This document shows positions 59,486-64,000 of a stretch of DNA of 64,000 bases, in pieces. The stretch spans positions 124,001-188,000 of the forward strand of contig JAIUNI010000009.1 of the NCBI GenBank assembly GCA_020161935.1, in the 5' to 3' direction. The stretch is from Chloroflexota bacterium (lineage in GTDB: Bacteria; Chloroflexota; Anaerolineae; Aggregatilineales; Phototrophicaceae). Each line of letters opens with the position of its first letter. The first letter of the stretch is position 1. Under the pieces are notes generated by a model, which ran no database searches, was not told the origin of the DNA, and worked only from the letters and a program-made list of their open reading frames with translations. Made by a program: the position numbers and the translations under genes.

Positions 59486-62400
59486 ATGCCCATCACCGAA
59501 ACCCAAGCGCGCGAAAACCTGAAAATTCTGCTGGATGACTTCAACAAGTTAAGCGCCGAAGAGCGCAAAACGATGAGCGAAGCGAGCGTGGTACGGCAGT
59601 TTATCGACCGGCTGCTGGAAGAAGTGTTGGGCTGGCCGATCAAGAACCCGCAGCGCTATAAATACGAAATGCACACACAGGCCGGACGACCGGATTTGAC
59701 GCTTTTCCCCGAAAAAGGTGGGGTGATTTTTGTTGAGGCTAAACGCTTCGGCATCATTAAGCAGCTTGAGCAAGCCCGTTATACCATTAGTGGGGTCATC
59801 ACGCCGGGGCAGATGGCGCTGCCGGGTATGGCGACTGACCGTACACCCGAAGAACAGCAGGCCATCAACTATGCCTTTGCCAACGGCGGCACATGGGCGA
59901 TCCTGACGAATTTTGAGAAGCTCCGGTTGTTCAACGCCAAACGCGACTGGCTGGTATTGTCGTTTGAAGAACCGTCGGCTTACCAGCGTGAATTCGACCA
60001 ACTGTGGCAGCTTTCCTACGAAAATGTACTCAATGGCAGCTTAGACACACTGAGCAACCAGCGCTACGCCCGTGACATCGACAGCACCTACCTTGACTTC
60101 ATTAACGAATGGCGCTTGAAGCTGGCGCAGGATATTGCGAAACGCAAGTCGGTCAACCGCTGGGTGGTGAACAGCGACGGCAGCCTGAAGCTGACCGAAC
60201 TGCGGGCGGTGGTGCAGCGCTTCCTTGACCGGTTGGTGATCGCGCGGTTTGCCGAGGATTGGCTGGTGATTCCGGCGGGTACGGTGCGCGATTTTTACGA
60301 ACTGCGGCAGCGCAACCCCTACAGCTTTACACTCGATAAGCAGTTAGATCAATTCTTCCGCCAGTTTGATGAGCGACACAACTCGGCGCTGTTTGCCTAT
60401 GGCTTGGTCGATCAGGCCAACTTTAGCGACGATGTGCTGATGCCGCTGCTGGATAAGCTGTATGAAGTGCGCTACCGTGCCATGCCCGCCGACATCTTGG
60501 GCAACACCTACGAACAGTATTTGGGTAAGGCGCTGGCGCTGCAAAATGGCAGCGTAACCACCCGCGACAACCTTGAGACGCGCAAGAAACAGGGCAGCTA
60601 CTATACGCCGCAGGTGATCGTCCAATATATGGTGGACAACAGCCTCGGACGCTACCTGTACGGCACAGCCAACGGTAAGCCGGATGGCGAACCCCTGCCC
60701 GACGAAACGCGCAAAACCAGCACCGACATCCGCGAACTACGTGTTCTGGACAGCGCGTGCGGCAGCGGCTCGTTCCTGATCTACGCTTACAAAGTGCTGG
60801 CGGAGTTTTACCAGAACGAAACCACGCGGCTGGAGCAGGAAGGCGAAGCGAAGCGCCTTGAACTGGCGAAGCAGGGCATGACCAGCCCGCTTGACTTACA
60901 AATCCAACTGACCCCGTATAGTGCCGAAATCGAGCGTATTCGTAACTTTCCGCGTTTGATATTGGAAACACATCTGTACGGCGTTGACCTTGATCCGGCG
61001 GCGGCGGAAATCGCGACGGTGAACCTGATGATGCGGGCGATGGAAGGGCGGCACCAAGAAAAGCGCCTGCCGCTGATTTTGAACCAGAGCATCAAAGTGG
61101 GCAACGGTTTGGTGGGCTTGAAGGCCGATGACCCACGCATGAGCGAACATCAGGCGACACTGGCAGAATTGATCGCCAAACGCCGCGAACTGACGACCGA
61201 CCCCGACAAAGGCAAACCCTCACCGCAGGTCGATACCGAGCAAGCCAGCAGCATGACGCTGGAAGAGGCGATGCGTATCCCCAATCCGGTATCGCGCGAA
61301 CGGATGATTAACCTGATTCTGGAACAAGAGGCGAACCCGACCGTCATCACGGTTCACGACCCCTCGCACGAGTCGTATGACGCGCTGCAAGCCCAAACGG
61401 ACGCGCTGACCGCCCTGCTGGATGAATACCTGAAGCCGCATTTTAGTGATTTGACGCGGGTGCGACCGTTCCACTGGGGGGCAGAGTTCCCCGAAGCCTT
61501 TTACAATGCGGACGGCACACCCAAAGACAACCCCGGCTTCACAATTGTGATCGGCAACCCGCCGTGGGAAATCCTCAAGCCGGACTTGCGCGAATTTTAC
61601 GCCCAATATGACCCGCTGATCGAGAGCCGCTACAACCGCGCACAGGTGGAGCAGCGGATTGCCGAGTTGGACGCGGAAGAACCACGGCGGCGGCAGGAAT
61701 TCGATGCGATTAACGGGAGTGTGGCGGCCACGACGACTTACCTGCGCGGCAGCGGTGATTACACGCGGCAGGGACGCGGTGACGCTGCCACCCACAAGCT
61801 GTTTTTGGAGCGCATGTATACGCTGCTGGGCAGGGATGGGCGCTTGGGATATGTCGTCCCCAGCGGGATTTACACCGACCTCGGCACAAAAGACCTGCGC
61901 GAGATGCTGCTCAATGAGGGCAGCATCCAGTATATCTACAGCTTTAGCAACGAGCGCGGCTTTTTTCATGGTGTACATCATGACTTCAAATTCTGCTTAC
62001 TTGGGACACATAAGGGCGAACCCAGTGACGGATTTTGGGGGGCGTTCCGTTTCAATCCGCGTGTGGCAATCGCGCCAGATGATTTACCAGCGTTTTTGGC
62101 AGATAAAAATAACCAGTTTTATATGCAGCTTGATTCGATGAAGCGGTTTAGCCCTGACAGCTTAAGTGTGATGGAGTTTCAAACAAAAAGGGATTATGAG
62201 ATTGCCGAGAAAGTATATGGCGATTGGCCTTTACTTGAGGCAGAAAATGACATTTGGAATGTGAAATTTACCCGCGAATTTGATATTACTAATGATCGTC
62301 ACTTATTTAACGAGCAAGGTACAGGACTGCCGCTCTACGAAGGCAAGATGATTCATCAATATGATGCGCTTTATGCCGAGCCACAATTTTGGTTAGAAGA

Positions 62401-63058
62401 ACAGCCTGCGCGGGAACGACTGGCAAGCCGTTATGCAGTTGCAGAGGCCGAACTCGATTATTTAAAGCCGCGACTGGCATATCGCGGCATCTCCAACGCA
62501 ACGAATGAGCGAACTTTAATAGCAACAATTTTGCCTCCAAAAGTATTTTGTGAAGGGCGTTCTTGTACAACAGTCATTCAAGAAAATATCGACTCAAATA
62601 AACAACTTTATCTTGCAGGATGCATGAATTCATTTGTATTAGACTGGTCGTTACGACAGCGAGTATCAAAAAATGTCAATATGTTTCATATTTACAGCCT
62701 CCCCGTACCACGCCTGACGGCGGGCGACCCGACTTTTGACGCGATTGTGCAGCGGTCGGCGCGGCTGACCTGTACACGGGCAGAGTTCGCTGGCCTGTGG
62801 CAGCAGGTGATGGGCAGCGCGTGGGACGCGGGCAAGGGCGCGACGGATGCGGCAGAACGGCAAAGGCTGCGCGACGAGATTGACTCGCTGGTAGCGCACC
62901 TCTACGGCCTGACGCGGGATGAGTACGACCACATCCTCGGCACGTTCCCGCTGGTATTCCCCGACACGGCGGAGGGGCAAGCGCGGCGGGCGGCAGCGCT
63001 GGCGGCGTATGATAAACCCTCACCCCCAGCCCCTCTCCCTCAGGGCGAGGGGAGCTAA
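59486..63058 (+). CDS. Type IIG restriction-modification enzyme (fused nuclease-methyltransferase)
   Basis: A 1190-residue single-chain enzyme. The N-terminal 150 residues hold a PD-(D/E)XK nuclease: GRPDLTLFPEKGG then VIFVEAKRFG, giving D...ExK. A helical linker leads to an N6-adenine methyltransferase: motif I VLDSACGSGSFLI, motif IV VIGNPPWEIL. The C-terminal third is the target recognition domain and is markedly AT-rich from about 62145 to 62700, unlike the rest. The last residues (PSPPAPLPQGEGS) come from an interspersed repeat read in frame. Type IIG enzymes both methylate and cut near a short recognition site. ATG at 59486 is preferred over GTG at 59474. A small DUF559 nuclease gene lies downstream, facing it. 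Confidence 0.92.
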   Translation: MPITETQARENLKILLDDFNKLSAEERKTMSEASVVRQFIDRLLEEVLGWPIKNPQRYKYEMHTQAGRPDLTLFPEKGGVIFVEAKRFGIIKQLEQARYTISGVITPGQMALPGMATDRTPEEQQAINYAFANGGTWAILTNFEKLRLFNAKRDWLVLSFEEPSAYQREFDQLWQLSYENVLNGSLDTLSNQRYARDIDSTYLDFINEWRLKLAQDIAKRKSVNRWVVNSDGSLKLTELRAVVQRFLDRLVIARFAEDWLVIPAGTVRDFYELRQRNPYSFTLDKQLDQFFRQFDERHNSALFAYGLVDQANFSDDVLMPLLDKLYEVRYRAMPADILGNTYEQYLGKALALQNGSVTTRDNLETRKKQGSYYTPQVIVQYMVDNSLGRYLYGTANGKPDGEPLPDETRKTSTDIRELRVLDSACGSGSFLIYAYKVLAEFYQNETTRLEQEGEAKRLELAKQGMTSPLDLQIQLTPYSAEIERIRNFPRLILETHLYGVDLDPAAAEIATVNLMMRAMEGRHQEKRLPLILNQSIKVGNGLVGLKADDPRMSEHQATLAELIAKRRELTTDPDKGKPSPQVDTEQASSMTLEEAMRIPNPVSRERMINLILEQEANPTVITVHDPSHESYDALQAQTDALTALLDEYLKPHFSDLTRVRPFHWGAEFPEAFYNADGTPKDNPGFTIVIGNPPWEILKPDLREFYAQYDPLIESRYNRAQVEQRIAELDAEEPRRRQEFDAINGSVAATTTYLRGSGDYTRQGRGDAATHKLFLERMYTLLGRDGRLGYVVPSGIYTDLGTKDLREMLLNEGSIQYIYSFSNERGFFHGVHHDFKFCLLGTHKGEPSDGFWGAFRFNPRVAIAPDDLPAFLADKNNQFYMQLDSMKRFSPDSLSVMEFQTKRDYEIAEKVYGDWPLLEAENDIWNVKFTREFDITNDRHLFNEQGTGLPLYEGKMIHQYDALYAEPQFWLEEQPARERLASRYAVAEAELDYLKPRLAYRGISNATNERTLIATILPPKVFCEGRSCTTVIQENIDSNKQLYLAGCMNSFVLDWSLRQRVSKNVNMFHIYSLPVPRLTAGDPTFDAIVQRSARLTCTRAEFAGLWQQVMGSAWDAGKGATDAAERQRLRDEIDSLVAHLYGLTRDEYDHILGTFPLVFPDTAEGQARRAAALAAYDKPSPPAPLPQGEGS

Positions 63059-63200
63059 GGCATAAAGGCTTATTATCGAGCGTTAGTGCTGAAAAAGTCA
63101 CACTTGCACGCACTCAGGGCGAGGGGCGCTAATGCCTAAAGGCTTTTATTGAGCGTTAGTGCTGAAAAAGTCACACTTGCACGCACTCAGGGCGAGGGGA
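63017..63200. repeat. GC-rich repeat with two 73-74-bp duplications
   Basis: A CTCAGGGCGAGGGG copy at 63017-63053 ends the Type IIG gene. The unit from CTCAGGG at 63039 through tgaaaaagtcacacttgcac is repeated, with CTCAGGG at 63113 and again at 63186, a period of 74 then 73 nt. Confidence 0.85.
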
Positions 63201-63594
63201 GATAAGGCGAAGATTTGCGTTTTGCAGAGATGATAATCATGGTCAATACCGATTCGAGGTCATTCGCAAGCTGTTCATTGGTAAATCGAAGAACAGTATA
63301 GCCTTGGGCTTCGATGATTTCTTGACGAATGGCATCTGCTTCCACTTGATTGGCATGGATACCGCCATCTAATTCAACCACCAAACGCGCTTCATAGCAT
63401 AAAAAATCGACGACATAAGCTGTATTTTCAATGGGTGTTTGGCGGCGAAACTTCAAATTATCGAGACGACGATTACGCAGGTGCTGCCACAAGTTTTCTT
63501 CCGCGGGTGTTTGGCGTTGGCGGAGTTCACGCGCAACCATCGTCATGACCTTTGCTGCTTGTGCGCGATAAACAGCATCATCAAAAGTCGTCAT
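63187..63594 (-). CDS. DUF559 (Vsr-like) endonuclease-domain protein
   Basis: A 135-residue protein whose first part, RQRQTPAEENLWQHLRNRR, and middle, AYVVDFLCYEARLVVELDGG then IH, match the DUF559 fold, a PD-(D/E)XK-type relative with the D and ExD residues in place. Many members are stand-alone small nucleases of unknown target near restriction or defence genes. Its C-terminal end SPYLPSP comes from the adjacent repeat. It faces the Type IIG gene, so the two are convergent rather than one operon. Confidence 0.88.
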   Translation of the reverse strand: MTTFDDAVYRAQAAKVMTMVARELRQRQTPAEENLWQHLRNRRLDNLKFRRQTPIENTAYVVDFLCYEARLVVELDGGIHANQVEADAIRQEIIEAQGYTVLRFTNEQLANDLESVLTMIIISAKRKSSPYLPSP

Positions 63595-64000
63595 TCGAGT
63601 TTTACCATGCCGGAATTAAACCCTCACCCCCTGCCCCACGACGGTACGTTCGCAGGCTCACTCCACCGTCAGCCCTCAGGGCGAGGGGAGTAAAGGGTGA
63701 AAGCAAGGGTTTCCCGTAACCATAAATTCAATTCTTGTTATTGTAATTATCAGTATGAATCCATGCAATACCTTCGTGCTTCGTTTTGTTCCCCTCGCCC
63801 TGAGGGAGAGGGGTTAGGGGTGAGGGTTCACAAACGTTAGGAAACGGTTTGCGTCTACAAACCGCGCGTTCACAAATCGGGGTCAGAAGGGGTCACGCTG
63901 CCTGTTATCGCCTGTTTTACAGGCAAATAAAAAGGGTTTGCACGACGGCAAACCCCTACAGAAACGATTTATGTTGTGTCCTGACGCGGAATGGTCTGAA
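63595..64000. repeat. Repeat-filled end of window
   Basis: A GC-rich copy at 63621-63689 is interrupted by about 35 nt in its middle; a reverse-orientation copy lies at 63791-63828. GCCTGT/ACAGGC (63910-63924) and GGGTTTGC/GCAAACCC (63934-63955, followed by CCTACA) are hairpins. No gene seen. Confidence 0.7.

Noticed and set aside
59486..63058. BREX PglX methyltransferase
   Set aside because: Similar length, but the N-terminal PD-(D/E)XK nuclease and lack of other BREX genes fit Type IIG.

Overview
This 64 kb window looks like chromosomal DNA of a Chloroflexota (Anaerolineae-like) bacterium. That placement is an inference from gene style: three-domain copper nitrite reductase, HerA/NurA pair, PspA with a coiled-coil membrane partner, many secreted beta-propellers, frequent 4-nt gene overlaps, and abundant 'cacagag' and 'ccctacA' type interspersed repeats. 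No rRNA, tRNA, CRISPR array or transposase gene was recognised.

Layout. 0-5.6 kb: the 3' part of an aldehyde dehydrogenase, a 37-residue membrane peptide overlapping a Doc toxin, a GAF-type hybrid histidine kinase, and a secreted WD-like protein. 5.6-11.2 kb: a repeat-rich gap, a small antitoxin-like protein, a secreted GH18 chitinase, a large membrane glycosyltransferase-like protein and an AT-rich gene of unknown function. 11.3-16.7 kb: an IMP dehydrogenase, then a reverse-strand denitrification module: two paralogous four-helix membrane proteins, NirK, an 8Fe ferredoxin and a Crp/Fnr regulator. A perfect Fnr box sits at the class II position in front of ferredoxin-nirK. 16.7-29.4 kb: envelope genes, dominated by a reverse-strand cassette of six membrane-anchored TolB-like propellers, each overlapping the next, divergent from a sortase operon. 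29.4-45.7 kb: metabolic and housekeeping genes (two class III aminotransferases, methyltransferase, epimerase, alkyltransferase-like protein, NDH-2, homoserine dehydrogenase, REC-kinase, PspA pair) and a secreted protein built of two near-identical halves.

45.7-57 kb is accessory. It starts with a diverged 190-bp element and an exact 99-bp tandem array. Reverse-strand genes follow that encode HerA, a GIY-YIG-like protein, an HEPN-like protein, a TIM-barrel protein, two TIR proteins with an unknown gene between them, a HAS-barrel protein and NurA. HerA, the HAS-barrel protein and NurA form a plausible DNA-end-processing set, and the TIR, HEPN and GIY-YIG genes are typical effector folds, so this is the best candidate for an undescribed defence or repair locus. 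57-64 kb holds an alpha/beta hydrolase that lacks its serine, a short-chain dehydrogenase, a Type IIG restriction-modification enzyme whose specificity region is distinctly AT-rich, a DUF559 nuclease, and many palindromic repeats.

At least four interspersed repeat families recur. One is read in frame inside three proteins.
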